Source: Betaproteobacteria bacterium Ga0077526 (lineage in GTDB: Bacteria > Pseudomonadota > Gammaproteobacteria > Burkholderiales > Ga0077523). Taken from it: 64,000 nucleotides of DNA. The notes below the pieces were generated by a model. The model did no database searches. It worked only from the letters and a program-made list of their open reading frames with translations, and had not been told where the DNA came from. The translations under genes were made by a program, and so were the position numbers. The stretch spans positions 310,001 to 374,000 of the forward strand of contig LNDV01000034.1 in NCBI GenBank assembly GCA_001464765.1. Direction: 5' to 3'. Each line of letters opens with the position of its first letter. The first letter of the stretch is position 1. Below, in pieces: positions 1 to 8,654 of the stretch.

Positions 1-37
1 TGACGGCGAGGGAGGCAAAGAAAAGTTCGGGATTCAT
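1..37 (-). CDS. Partial CDS, N-terminus only (unidentified)
   Basis: The first twelve codons of a minus-strand gene are visible, giving a start Met-Asn-Pro-Glu-Leu-Phe-Phe followed by small and hydrophobic residues. A clear Shine-Dalgarno AGAGGAG lies about six bases before the ATG. The hydrophobic beginning would suit a membrane protein or signal sequence, but too little is present to assign a family. A near-copy of the GbsR-type palindrome lies about 85 bases upstream (123-146), so it is probably a target of the regulator next door. That is an inference from position. Confidence 0.6.
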   Translation of the reverse strand, partial: MNPELFFASLAV

Positions 38-122
38 GATCGACTCCTCTGAAGGAACAACAGGGAACAACCAGCGACTCGGCCGGATCGGCACGACCGC
101 GACAGCATGCTCCGATCGTCAG

Positions 123-146
123 TAATTTCTGTCATTACAGAAATCA
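123..146. promoter_or_regulatory. Imperfect palindrome, second copy of the GbsR-type operator
   Basis: The arms TAATTTCTGTC and TACAGAAATCA are separated by two bases and pair at nine of eleven positions. The left arm is identical to that of the perfect palindrome at 791-818. It lies between the 3' end of the regulator gene and the start of the partial gene at the window edge, so it probably lies in that gene's promoter. Operator function is inferred from the repeat and its position. Confidence 0.6.
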
Positions 147-161
147 ATAGTCAAAAAAATT

Positions 162-770
162 TCAACTGTCGGCCTTGCCCCGCACGAAGGTCTGAATCTT
201 CGCGCCGAGCTTCATGATCTTCATCAGCGTGTCGGGCTCCATCCGCAGCATCTCGTCCGCCCAGGACGACAGCGATTCCATGAGCGTGGCCATCGCCGCG
301 ATGCGCTGCCGACTCACCGCGGGCTCGAGGCCCGCGCCAGGGTCGTTCAGGAGGTCTCGCAGCATCCGCGCCGTGGGATCGAACTCCCTCGACTTGCGCT
401 CCCGCACCACGGTGCGGAACAGTTCCCAGATGTCGCCGCTGGTCTCAAAGTGGTCCCGCCGGTCTCCCAGCAAATGAACACTGCGGACGAGATTCCAGTT
501 CTGGAGTTCCTTCAGGCTGTTGCTGACATTGGAGCGGGCCACGCCCAGTGCGATCGAGATCTCGTCCGCGTGCATGGGTCGGGCGCCCAGATACAGCAAG
601 GCGTGAATCTGCGCGACGGTACGGTTGACCCCCCAGCGCGACCCCATTTCGCCCCAGTGCAGGATGAAGCGCTGGGCGACCGGGGACAGTGCGGGCTCCC
701 CGGTAGCGCCATCTTCAGAGGAGGCGGCAGTACGCTTGGGAACGGCTCGGCTGTGGCGGGCGGCTTTCAT
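162..770 (-). CDS. GbsR/MarR-family transcriptional regulator
   Basis: This is a winged helix-turn-helix DNA-binding protein of about 202 residues. After a basic, low-complexity N-terminus comes the GbsR-like core, with the pattern W..N.t.aqiHallyL around residues 48-62 and the helix HADEISIALGVARSNVSNSL around 68-87. GbsR-type proteins usually respond to a small ligand and often repress neighbouring genes. An ATG at 770 gives this start. A GTG at 779 sits closer to the AGGAG and is an alternative. Longer upstream reading in the frame is non-homologous and crosses the operator, so I discarded it. A perfect palindrome (791-818) lies directly upstream and a near-copy lies downstream in front of the next gene. 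This indicates autoregulation plus control of that gene. Confidence 0.85.
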   Translation of the reverse strand: MKAARHSRAVPKRTAASSEDGATGEPALSPVAQRFILHWGEMGSRWGVNRTVAQIHALLYLGARPMHADEISIALGVARSNVSNSLKELQNWNLVRSVHLLGDRRDHFETSGDIWELFRTVVRERKSREFDPTARMLRDLLNDPGAGLEPAVSRQRIAAMATLMESLSSWADEMLRMEPDTLMKIMKLGAKIQTFVRGKADS

Positions 771-790
771 GGCCTGCACACTACTCCTTC

Positions 791-818
791 CGTAATTTCT
801 GTCAAGACAGAAATTACG
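791..818. promoter_or_regulatory. Perfect 13+2+13 palindrome, probable GbsR operator
   Basis: The arms CGTAATTTCTGTC and GACAGAAATTACG are exact reverse complements around a two-base centre. The site begins 12 bases before the GTG and 21 bases before the ATG of the regulator gene, where a bound dimer would block initiation. Its AT-rich composition stands out from the GC-rich surroundings. Confidence 0.75.
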
Positions 819-826
819 GCCCACTG

Positions 827-1426
827 TCAGAACCGGAAATGCCCGACGATGCGGTAGGCGAAGAGGACATCCTCCACCTTCACGCCAGCCCCGATGTTGT
901 GGACGACCAAGGGCCGTCCGCCAGTTTGACGTGCCGTGACGAGGCCGATGTGCGGCTGCCCGCCGGCGAGCCGCCAGGAGACGATGTCGCCCGGACGATA
1001 GGCAGCCGGGTCCTTCGAGGGCGTCAATGCCTCGCCGTGACGGCGGAAGAACACTTCCAGGTTCGGCACCCGGCGATGGTCCACATTCGCATCGGGCCGG
1101 GAGAGCCCCCAAATCTTCGGATAGACCGTCCACGCCCGACGCATGTCCTCGTGCACACGCTGCTGCAGGTCGATGCCCAGGGCCCGCCGGTAGGCACGCA
1201 CGAGGACGTCCGTGCACACACCGACCTCCAGCGGCACGTCACCTCCCGGATAGACGAGGCGGCGATAGCTGCTGTCGTAGCGCACGGTCACGCCCACCTG
1301 CGATTCGGCGGCCGCCACAAGACGGGCAGCGCGATTCTCCGAGCGACTTTCCTGCGCGCGAAGCGGCGCGTTGCTCCACGCCAGCAGCGCAACGACAACG
1401 ATGAGGCGACGGCGCACCAAGACCAT
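827..1426 (-). CDS. DUF1287 family periplasmic protein
   Basis: A 199-residue protein with an N-terminal signal peptide (RRRLIVVVALLAWSNAPLRA, about residues 5-24). The mature part matches the DUF1287 family (E. coli YijF type): a QVGVTVRYDSSY start, a VGVCTDVLVRAYRRALGIDLQ segment with Cys-Thr-Asp, and a late HIGLV motif. The Cys/His pattern resembles NlpC/P60-like folds, so a cell-wall-related hydrolase is possible, but the family has no firm function. The ATG lies five bases after the MFS stop, so it is the distal gene of that operon. Confidence 0.8.
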   Translation of the reverse strand: MVLVRRRLIVVVALLAWSNAPLRAQESRSENRAARLVAAAESQVGVTVRYDSSYRRLVYPGGDVPLEVGVCTDVLVRAYRRALGIDLQQRVHEDMRRAWTVYPKIWGLSRPDANVDHRRVPNLEVFFRRHGEALTPSKDPAAYRPGDIVSWRLAGGQPHIGLVTARQTGGRPLVVHNIGAGVKVEDVLFAYRIVGHFRF

Positions 1427-1431
1427 CCGCG

Positions 1432-2601
1432 TCAGCCTCGGAAGAAGTAACTGGCGCGCCACAGCGTGAGGAGCCCGATCAGCGCGAACCCGGCGCCGTA
1501 GCCCAGCCCCAGGGACACGACCACCCAGATGGCGAGCGGCGAGAGGAACACCCCGAGGTAGGTCATCGCGAAGGTGGCTCCGGTCACGGCCGCAGCCTGT
1601 TCGCGCGGCACGATGCGTCCGACCTCGGAAATGTAGACACCGTTCCATCCCACGGCCGTCGCGCCGAAGGCGAACGCCAGCAGAAAGATGGCAGCGACCG
1701 GCCATGCGTGGTCCACCCAGCCCACCGTGAACGCGGCCACGGTCATGCCGACGCCGAGCAGTCCGAGCAGGCGCCGAGGCGGTACGGCGCGATCCGCCAG
1801 GACGCCCCAGAAGATGCGGCCGACGACGCCGCCCGCCATGGCGACCGCCATGGCCGCGCCCGAGAAGGCGACGCCGCGACCCGCGGACTCGACGAGGTGC
1901 ACGACGAGATAGGACCCCAGGCACATCTGCATGCCCGAGTAGGCGAAGGACGCCAGCGCGAGTTCGCGCAGCGGTCGAACGGTCCACATCACCCGCAGCG
2001 GCTGCCTCAGGTTGAAGTCGAGAAGCCGTCTCGCAGGGTCGCGATCGGCGTCCGCGGCGGCACGCCAAGGCTGCACCAGAATCGCGAGCAGGGCGCAGCC
2101 CACGGTCACGACGATCGCGGCCCAGCGCCAGCCTGCGAGCACCATGACAGCCGGCAACATGCCTCCCGCGATGGCGCCGCCGATGGGCACGCCGGTCTGC
2201 TTGATGGAGAAGATCATCGCGCGCCAGCGGTCCGGCGTGCGCTCGTTCAGCACGGCCGATGACGACGGCGTCACCTGGCCATAGCCGAGGCCGATGAAGA
2301 TGGCGCCCACCACGGCCGTCGCCACGTGGCCCGCCGCGATGAGCGCAATGCCACAGGCGATCATGAGCAGATTGATCTGACTCACGCGCATGGGGCCGAA
2401 CCGCACGATGAAACCGCCGCTCAGGAGCGCCGACACGGCCGACGACAGGTAGATGAGCGAAGTCACGATGCCGACGCTCGCCGCGGCCACGCCCATCTCC
2501 CGAGCCGCCACCGGCGCCAGCACCGGCGGCGTGAACACGGCAAGCGACGCGAGCACCTGGATCGCCAGGGTCAGGACGACGGGGAGGACGATGCCTTTCA
2601 A
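1432..2601 (-). CDS. Major facilitator superfamily transporter
   Basis: A protein of about 389 residues with twelve hydrophobic segments. After the sixth helix it has a charged cytoplasmic loop (around PWRAAADADRDPARR). The MFS loop 2-3 signature is only loosely present (GGFIVRFGPMRVSQ). It is probably an inner-membrane exporter or importer driven by the proton gradient. The substrate cannot be read. The start is a TTG, because an in-frame TGA lies three codons upstream. An internal start is possible. It sits between metY (71 bases upstream, same strand) and the DUF1287 gene (5 bases downstream), so it may be cotranscribed with both. Confidence 0.8.
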   Translation of the reverse strand: MKGIVLPVVLTLAIQVLASLAVFTPPVLAPVAAREMGVAAASVGIVTSLIYLSSAVSALLSGGFIVRFGPMRVSQINLLMIACGIALIAAGHVATAVVGAIFIGLGYGQVTPSSSAVLNERTPDRWRAMIFSIKQTGVPIGGAIAGGMLPAVMVLAGWRWAAIVVTVGCALLAILVQPWRAAADADRDPARRLLDFNLRQPLRVMWTVRPLRELALASFAYSGMQMCLGSYLVVHLVESAGRGVAFSGAAMAVAMAGGVVGRIFWGVLADRAVPPRRLLGLLGVGMTVAAFTVGWVDHAWPVAAIFLLAFAFGATAVGWNGVYISEVGRIVPREQAAAVTGATFAMTYLGVFLSPLAIWVVVSLGLGYGAGFALIGLLTLWRASYFFRG

Positions 2602-2672
2602 GGGCTGGGCTCAAGCGGCTGTCCGACCCAGGGGCGCATGTGAACCCCGGGGCCGGATCGGGGCCGAATGCC

Positions 2673-3956
2673 TTACTTCGCCTTGTCCAGCGCCTGCCCG
2701 ATATCCCAGAGGATGTCGTCGATGTCCTCGATGCCGACCGAAAGCCGGATCATGTCGGGCGACACGCCCGCCTTGATCTGCTCTTCTTCGGAGAGCTGGC
2801 GGTGGGTGGTCGACGCCGGGTGGATCACGAGCGTCTTGGCATCGCCCACGTTCGCGAGGTGCGAGAGGAACTGGCAGGCCTCGATGAACTTCTCGCCCGC
2901 CGCGACGCCGCCCTTGATGCCGAAGGTCATGATGGAACCGGAACCCTTGGGCAGATACTTCTTCGCGAGTTCGTGATAAGGGCTCGACTTCAACGAAGGG
3001 AAGTTGACCCAGGACACTTGCGGGTGGGCCTCGAGGAACTCCGCGACGCGCTGCGCGTTCGCCACGTGCCGGTCCATCCGCACGTGCAGCGTCTCCAGCC
3101 CCTGCAGCAGCAGGAACGCGTTGATCGGTGAGAGACAGGGACCGAGCGTGCGCAGCGTCTCCATCCGGCACTTCATCGTGAAACCGAAGTCCCCGAAGGT
3201 CTCGTAGAAGCGCACGCCGTGGTAGCCGCGCGAGGGCTCGGTCATGCCGGGAAAGTTGCCGTTGTCCCAGGGGAACTTGCCCGACTCGACGACGACGCCT
3301 CCCATGGTCGTGCCGTGGCCGCCCATGAACTTGGTGGCGGAGTGCACGACGATATCGGCCCCGAAATCGATGGGGCGGCACAAATACGGCGAGGCGAAGG
3401 TGTTGTCGATGACGAGCGGCAGGCCGGCGTCGTGCGCGATCTTCGCGACGGCTTCGATGTCGAGGACGTTGATGCCGGGGTTGCCCATCGTCTCGGCGTA
3501 GAGCGCCTTGGTCTTCGGGGTGATGGCCTTGCGGAAGTTGTCCGGGTCGTCGGGATGCACGAACTTGGTGTCGATGCCCATCCGCCGGAAATTCACGTCG
3601 AACTGCGAGTAGGTTCCGCCATAGAGCGTGGAGGCGGACACCAGTTCGTCACCGGCCTCAAGCAGCGTGAGCAGCGCCGTCATCTGGGCTGCCTGCCCGG
3701 AGGACAGCGCCAGTGCCGCGCGCCCGTTCTCCAGCGCGGCCACACGCTCCTCGAACACGGCGACGGTCGGGTTCGACAGCCGCGAGTACACATTGCCGAA
3801 GGTCTGCAGGTTGAACAGGCTGGACGCGTGCTCGGCCGAATCGAACACATACGACGTGGTCTGGTAGATCGGCACGGCGCGCGCGCCGGTGGTCGGGTCG
3901 GGGATCTGGCCGGCATGCAGGCAAAGCGTGCCGAAACCGAACGGATGGTCAGACAT
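2673..3956 (-). CDS. metY: O-acetylhomoserine sulfhydrylase (PLP enzyme)
   Basis: A 427-residue Cys/Met-metabolism PLP enzyme. It makes homocysteine (and acetate) from O-acetylhomoserine and sulfide in direct sulfhydrylation. Evidence includes the N-terminal TLCLHAGQ and PIYQTTSYVF, the SRLSNPTV loop, and the PLP lysine K209 in HSATKFMGGHG. The overall length is typical for MetY and longer than MetB/MetZ (about 390). O-succinylhomoserine specificity cannot be excluded. The ATG start is the usual MSDHPFGFGT type. Only 92 bases separate it from the upstream gene, and I see no SAM riboswitch there. Confidence 0.92.
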   Translation of the reverse strand: MSDHPFGFGTLCLHAGQIPDPTTGARAVPIYQTTSYVFDSAEHASSLFNLQTFGNVYSRLSNPTVAVFEERVAALENGRAALALSSGQAAQMTALLTLLEAGDELVSASTLYGGTYSQFDVNFRRMGIDTKFVHPDDPDNFRKAITPKTKALYAETMGNPGINVLDIEAVAKIAHDAGLPLVIDNTFASPYLCRPIDFGADIVVHSATKFMGGHGTTMGGVVVESGKFPWDNGNFPGMTEPSRGYHGVRFYETFGDFGFTMKCRMETLRTLGPCLSPINAFLLLQGLETLHVRMDRHVANAQRVAEFLEAHPQVSWVNFPSLKSSPYHELAKKYLPKGSGSIMTFGIKGGVAAGEKFIEACQFLSHLANVGDAKTLVIHPASTTHRQLSEEEQIKAGVSPDMIRLSVGIEDIDDILWDIGQALDKAK

Positions 3957-4048
3957 GCGAGAGGACCTCGGGGCTGCGGGAATGACGAGAGCCCGATTGT
4001 AGCCGGGCGGGCTCGCTTCGCCGCACCAGGCACGCGGCGCCGCGCCGT

Positions 4049-6430
4049 TCAGTGAACGACGACGGTACCGAAATGCTCGGGGACTTCCTCCGCCATCACG
4101 GCAGGAGAGTGGGCGCAGCCGACAAGGTAGTCGCAGCCGGAGTCCCGCAGGAAGCGGGACGCTTCGGGCGTATCCACGCCGCAGGCCACGGCATCGATGC
4201 CCAGTCCGCTCGCGAGCGTGAGCAGGGAACGCACGGCAACCGCTGCCTGCGGATCGGCCGGCAGCTTGCCGAGCCAAGCCCCTTCCATGCGGACCATCGC
4301 AATGGAATGCGACAGCAGTTCGTCCAGCGAGATCTGCCCGGCACCGAAGTCATCGAGCACAACCCGCACGCCCATGGCGTTCAGTGCGCGCAGCACGGAG
4401 GGCGCCTTCACGGGCATCGCGGACTTCGTCCGCAGGGGCTGCACACAGAGCCAGAGCGAAGACGGCGACAGGCCTGTCTGCGCGAGCGCCTCGCGCACGG
4501 TCTCCACAAGCCTTCCTCTCTCGACGGTGCCGGCACCGATCGACACCATGATCGCCGCCCGGGGCATGCCCGACGCCTGCCAGGACTGCACCTGCAGACA
4601 GGCTGTGCGGATGACCCACTCGTTGAGTCCCGGCACGACGCCGGCATCGTGGGCCGCATCGCGGAACTCGCGTTCCGGGATCAGCCCCTTCACGGGATGG
4701 TTCCAGTACACCTGGGTCTCGACGGCCACCGCGGCGCCCGTCACGGAAGAGACGATGGGCTGATAGCGCAGCAGGAACTCGTGCCCCAGCACCGCGCGGC
4801 GCAGGCTCGTTTCCATGCCGATCTTCGAGGTTGCCAGTTCGTTGAAGGTCGTGTCGTGAAAGCGCAAGGTGTTCCGTCCGCTTTCCTTTGCGTGGTACAT
4901 CGCGATGTCGGCCTTCTTGAGCAGCGTGTCCGCATCGGTGCCGTCTCCAGGATAGAGCGCGATACCGATCGAGACGCCGGTGACGGCATCCTCGCCCTGA
5001 CGGAGGCGGATGGGCTCACCCAGCACTTCGATGATCCGCAGGGCCACTCGGGCGGCATCCTCGCCGTGTTCGATTGGCGAGAGCAGCAGAACGAACTCGT
5101 CACCCCCGAGACGCGCGAGGGTGGACCGCGAAGATCCTTCCTGCGCGCCTCGTACCACGATGTCGGACTCGCGCACGCATTGGGTGATGCGTTCCGCGAC
5201 GGCCTGGAGAAGCTGGTCGCCGGCGTCATGTCCGAGCGTGTCGTTGATGTGCTTGAAGCGGTCCAGGTCGAGAAACAGCACGGCGGCCTTGTGCCCCGAC
5301 CGTTCTGCCCAGGCTATGGCCTGGGTGAAGCGCTCCTTGAGCAGGACCCGGTTGGGCAGGCCGGTGAGCGCGTCGTAGTAGGCGAGCCGATGAATCTCGT
5401 CCTGGGCCGCGACAGACGCCGTCCGGTCCTGCAGGGTGACGACGGCCGCGATCGGATCGTCGTCCCTTTCCTGGACGAAGGACATGGAGACGGAGAGTGT
5501 GCGCGCACCGAAGTTCGGCAACTGGTATCGGCGTTCCTGCGCGGCGACTGCTTCAACCGGGAAACCGTCTGCGGCACGCTCCCCGAACAGCAATGCCGCC
5601 ACGGGCGCGGGCGGCGCCACATGCAGCAGTTCGACATCCCGGTAGCCCAGGATCTCGCACGCCGCACGGTTGACCAACCGCACCATGCCTTCGCGATCGA
5701 TGACCAGGATGCCGTCGCTCATGGTGTCCATGAACTGCTGCGCTGCGAGCGCCGGCGTGATCTCCACCAGCCGGTAGCGCCAGGTTGTGTAGATGTTGAG
5801 CGTGAAGGCGAGCACGACGAAAAAGCCGCCGACGGGGAAGATGTCGAAGCCTAGGGTAGGCAGGAAGTCGATCGCGCCGAGCGCAGCGGTGCCGAGCGCC
5901 ACCAGCAAAAGGCGGTTGCGGCGCCAGATCGCACTGCCGCGCGGATGGTCGCGAATGACGCGGGCGAACAACCAAACGCACGCGCAGATCACCCCCATCG
6001 TGAACGCGATGAACGCGTAGCCGGTCATTCCGTAGCGCGGATAGAAGCCCCAGCGATATCGGATCAGCGAGGTGACGAACGCGTCACTGCTCAGGAACAG
6101 GACGGCAAATACAGCGGTCACCGCCCAGACGATCACCGAAGCGTCGAGGACGCTATCCCGCCGCCTCGTCAGGGAATAGGTGAAGTGGAAATAGGCCGCC
6201 GGAACGAACACGGCCGCGACGATCGTAGGGGTGATCCACAGCCGGGCGGTCTCGGTCGTGCGCGCGGAGAGCATGCCCGCCACGCTGAACTGCCAGGCGA
6301 ATACGGACAGCGCGAGCAGCAGGTGCAGCCAGCCCATGCGGGAGAAACGCTCCCGGACGATGACCACGATGCCGCAGAGCAGGGCGATCGCGGCGGATGC
6401 CGCGCTGGGGACCGCGAGTTCACCGAGCAT
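4049..6430 (-). CDS. Membrane PAS-GGDEF protein with degenerate EAL domain
   Basis: This 793-residue protein has seven or so membrane segments (residues about 8-215), a PAS-like domain (about 228-340), a GGDEF domain (about 350-525) and an EAL-like domain (about 540-790). GGDEF at 442-446 is intact, so diguanylate cyclase activity is plausible. A ten-residue Gly/Ser-rich insertion (428-437) separates RESD (420-423, I-site-like) from GGDEF. The EAL half has lost its catalytic set: ETQ at 571-573, Ser630 where Asn is expected, CVQ at 662-664 instead of the Glu motif, Arg/Glu at 714/716 instead of Lys/Asp, and ACGVD at 749-753 instead of AEGVE. Only the DDFG motif at 693-696 survives. I infer it makes c-di-GMP but cannot cleave it. 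Confidence 0.88.
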   Translation of the reverse strand: MLGELAVPSAASAAIALLCGIVVIVRERFSRMGWLHLLLALSVFAWQFSVAGMLSARTTETARLWITPTIVAAVFVPAAYFHFTYSLTRRRDSVLDASVIVWAVTAVFAVLFLSSDAFVTSLIRYRWGFYPRYGMTGYAFIAFTMGVICACVWLFARVIRDHPRGSAIWRRNRLLLVALGTAALGAIDFLPTLGFDIFPVGGFFVVLAFTLNIYTTWRYRLVEITPALAAQQFMDTMSDGILVIDREGMVRLVNRAACEILGYRDVELLHVAPPAPVAALLFGERAADGFPVEAVAAQERRYQLPNFGARTLSVSMSFVQERDDDPIAAVVTLQDRTASVAAQDEIHRLAYYDALTGLPNRVLLKERFTQAIAWAERSGHKAAVLFLDLDRFKHINDTLGHDAGDQLLQAVAERITQCVRESDIVVRGAQEGSSRSTLARLGGDEFVLLLSPIEHGEDAARVALRIIEVLGEPIRLRQGEDAVTGVSIGIALYPGDGTDADTLLKKADIAMYHAKESGRNTLRFHDTTFNELATSKIGMETSLRRAVLGHEFLLRYQPIVSSVTGAAVAVETQVYWNHPVKGLIPEREFRDAAHDAGVVPGLNEWVIRTACLQVQSWQASGMPRAAIMVSIGAGTVERGRLVETVREALAQTGLSPSSLWLCVQPLRTKSAMPVKAPSVLRALNAMGVRVVLDDFGAGQISLDELLSHSIAMVRMEGAWLGKLPADPQAAVAVRSLLTLASGLGIDAVACGVDTPEASRFLRDSGCDYLVGCAHSPAVMAEEVPEHFGTVVVH

Positions 6431-6512
6431 CAGGGGACACCCGGCAAGCGGGGATGGGAATCAGGAACCCGCGTGACGTCGGGGAGAACGGTCGAGGGCC
6501 TGCGCGCCGGCT

Positions 6513-6992
6513 TCAGTAGGGAAGCCAGCGCGGGCGTTTGCTGGAAATGACCTTCGTATTGACCCCGATCCAATTGAGTCCACCGAAAAGACGTGCATGC
6601 TCGATCTTCACGCACCGATCCATCACGACTTCGAGGCCGGCGCCCAGCGCCTGCCGCCTGGCGGCCTCGTTGATCACGCCGAGCTGCATCCACAGCACCT
6701 TGGCGCCGATCCCGACGGCCTCCTCGGCGATCGCCGGGATGTCCTCGCTCCGCCGAAAGCAATCAACCATATCGACCGGAACGGGAATGTCCTTGAGGCT
6801 CGGATAACACTTCTGGCCAAGTACCTCCTGGTAGGTCGGGTTGACCGGGATGACGGTGTAGCCGTGATCGAGCATGTACTTGGCCGCGAAATAGCTCGGC
6901 CGGTACCAGTTGGCGGAGAGCCCCACGACCGCGATGGTCCGGCACTCTCTGAGAATTCGGCGAAGCGTGTTGATGTCGGTGTCGTCTGCCAT
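6513..6992 (-). CDS. CoA-binding (YccU-like) protein
   Basis: A 159-residue Rossmann-type protein of the CoA_binding_2 family, related to E. coli YccU. It shows TIAVVGLSANWYRPSYF near residue 20, VIPVNPTYQEVLGQKCYPSL near 45-65, and VLWMQLGVINEAA near 100. These are the nucleotide-contact regions known for this family, which bind CoA without catalysing a known reaction. The start ATG at 6992 fits the family length. It is divergent from the BLUF gene at 7152, with about 160 bases between that must hold both promoters. Confidence 0.88.
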   Translation of the reverse strand: MADDTDINTLRRILRECRTIAVVGLSANWYRPSYFAAKYMLDHGYTVIPVNPTYQEVLGQKCYPSLKDIPVPVDMVDCFRRSEDIPAIAEEAVGIGAKVLWMQLGVINEAARRQALGAGLEVVMDRCVKIEHARLFGGLNWIGVNTKVISSKRPRWLPY

Positions 6993-7151
6993 GGCTTCCT
7001 CGGGAACCGGGGACGCATTCGCGCCGCCCCCGGGGCGGATCATGCCCGAGGAACCGGATGGCGGGCAATCGGCGCCCGGATTGATCTGCCTCAACCCGGC
7101 ACACGCGGTGCCGTAAGACGATTGAGTTCGCAGAGGCGGATCGGAGATCGC

Positions 7152-7586
7152 ATGGTTCTGGTTCAGTTGGTCTATGTCAGCCGCCCGTCCCGGCCCTTGG
7201 TCAGCAGCGACCTGATGGCCATTCTCGGGACGGCCCGCGAGCGCAATGCCAATGACGGTGTCACGGGCATGCTCTGTTACTCGGGGGACTTCTTTCTCCA
7301 GATCCTGGAGGGGGAGCGCGCGCGGGTGTGCGCCACGTTCCAGAGGATCTCGCGGGATGAGCGCCACCGCGACGTGTATCTGCTTTGCTACCTCTATCCG
7401 GAGCGCCGGCTGTTCTCGGAGTGGGGCATGGGCTACGTGGGCCTGGGCGACATCCCGCGCGAACTCGTTCTGCGCCACAGCGAGGACGGGGCCATGCGTC
7501 CCATCCTGACGGACCCGCACATCGCGATGGCCTTCCTGGCGGACATCGCCAACCACGTCTCCGAAACGCAGACCGCCCTCCTCTGA
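7152..7586 (+). CDS. Stand-alone BLUF blue-light photoreceptor
   Basis: A 144-residue single-domain BLUF protein that binds FAD and senses blue light. All key residues are present with exact AppA spacing: Tyr8, Asn32, Gln50, Trp91 and Met93 correspond to AppA Tyr21, Asn45, Gln63, Trp104 and Met106. The signature FFLQILEGE is clear. After the core there are about 45 residues of helical cap and no output domain, so it must act through a partner. A BLUF-EAL or cyclase partner is common in the family. The membrane GGDEF gene at 4049-6430 is nearby, but a link is speculative. Its TGA abuts the stop of the convergent gene with no spacing. Confidence 0.93.
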   Translation: MVLVQLVYVSRPSRPLVSSDLMAILGTARERNANDGVTGMLCYSGDFFLQILEGERARVCATFQRISRDERHRDVYLLCYLYPERRLFSEWGMGYVGLGDIPRELVLRHSEDGAMRPILTDPHIAMAFLADIANHVSETQTALL

Positions 7587-8654
7587 TCAGTTGCCCTTGC
7601 CCGAAGCCGGTCGCAACTGCGCGACCCGCGCCCGCCGCTCCGCCTCTCCCAGCTTTTCCAGCGACTTGACCGCCCCGTAGAACCGGGGCAAGTCGCCGCC
7701 GGACTGCGCCAGCAGAGCCTGGAACACCGGGATGTCTTCGGTGTACGCCGCCACGGAGGCAACGTGAGCATTGCCCAGCGCCTGCGCAAACCAGCGGTCG
7801 TAACCGGCGAATCCGCCCCATTGCCGCTTCAGGGCGGCATATTCCGAACGCATCCCGTTGAACACGTCCGCCTTGCGCGCGCGCTTCTCGGTGTCGTCCA
7901 ATGGCATCGCGTAGAGCGCAGTCAGCGTCTCGCGGGTCCGGAGCACCAGGGCGAGGAAATCCTGCTTGCGCCGGTCCATCGCCTCGAACTCGGCCCGCTC
8001 TTCCGCTGAACCGGTGCCGTCCAGCCAGCGACGCACGCCTTCGTGCTCGACGAAGGTCGCGAACGACTCATTGAACGTCGTGTCGCCGTCGACATAGGCG
8101 ACCTGGTGCGCGAGCTCGTGGAAGATGAGACGGGCGATCTCCTGCCGCGGATAGTGGATGTACGTGTTGAGCACGGGATCGTCGAACCAGCCGAGCGTCG
8201 AGTACGCGGGAACGCCGTAGACGAAACTGTCATAGCCCTGTCGGGCAAGTTCGCGGCCTGCCGCCTGCGCGGACTTCTCGTCGAACCAGCCCTTGTAGCT
8301 CACGCAGCCCGCAAAGGGGAAACACCACTGCCTGGGCCGTGTGGAGAACTCCTCCGCGGCGACCACGTTCCAGACGACGAAGGGACGGCGCAGATCGGCG
8401 TAGCGCCGGTAGCTGTCGTTGTCGGGGAGCGCGAGAGTCTTTGCGGCGAACTCCCGGATGGCCTTTACCTCCTCCAGCTTGGCTCGCAAGGGTACCGGCG
8501 TCGCGGGATCCGACGTCCATACATCGATGGGGCGGGCTGCCCGCATCATGGCCCATTGCCCGGCCGCGGCCTGGTAGTAGTAGCCGACCGTCGAGCACCC
8601 GCCGAGCGCCGTGAGCAGGACCGCCACGAGGATGAGGCCGGCCGCGCGCTTCAC
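7587..8654 (-). CDS. Predicted aminopeptidase lipoprotein (COG4324-like)
   Basis: A protein of about 355 residues with a lipoprotein signal peptide (hydrophobic core, then LLTALGGC, lipidated Cys near residue 20). The zinc motif HELAH sits near residue 180, followed downstream by the conserved NESFATFVE, which supplies the third ligand Glu. This matches the putative aminopeptidase family COG4324. The peptide substrate is unknown. The GTG start at 8654 overlaps the hydrolase stop in GTGA, with GGAGG nine bases before it. This implies translational coupling. An upstream ATG would extend it without a signal peptide, so I rejected that start. Confidence 0.85.
   Translation of the reverse strand: MKRAAGLILVAVLLTALGGCSTVGYYYQAAAGQWAMMRAARPIDVWTSDPATPVPLRAKLEEVKAIREFAAKTLALPDNDSYRRYADLRRPFVVWNVVAAEEFSTRPRQWCFPFAGCVSYKGWFDEKSAQAAGRELARQGYDSFVYGVPAYSTLGWFDDPVLNTYIHYPRQEIARLIFHELAHQVAYVDGDTTFNESFATFVEHEGVRRWLDGTGSAEERAEFEAMDRRKQDFLALVLRTRETLTALYAMPLDDTEKRARKADVFNGMRSEYAALKRQWGGFAGYDRWFAQALGNAHVASVAAYTEDIPVFQALLAQSGGDLPRFYGAVKSLEKLGEAERRARVAQLRPASGKGN

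Noticed and set aside
3957..4048. Possible SAM riboswitch before metY
   Set aside because: Only 92 bases are available and I could not find the conserved core or a pseudoknot. The region is plain GC-rich DNA.
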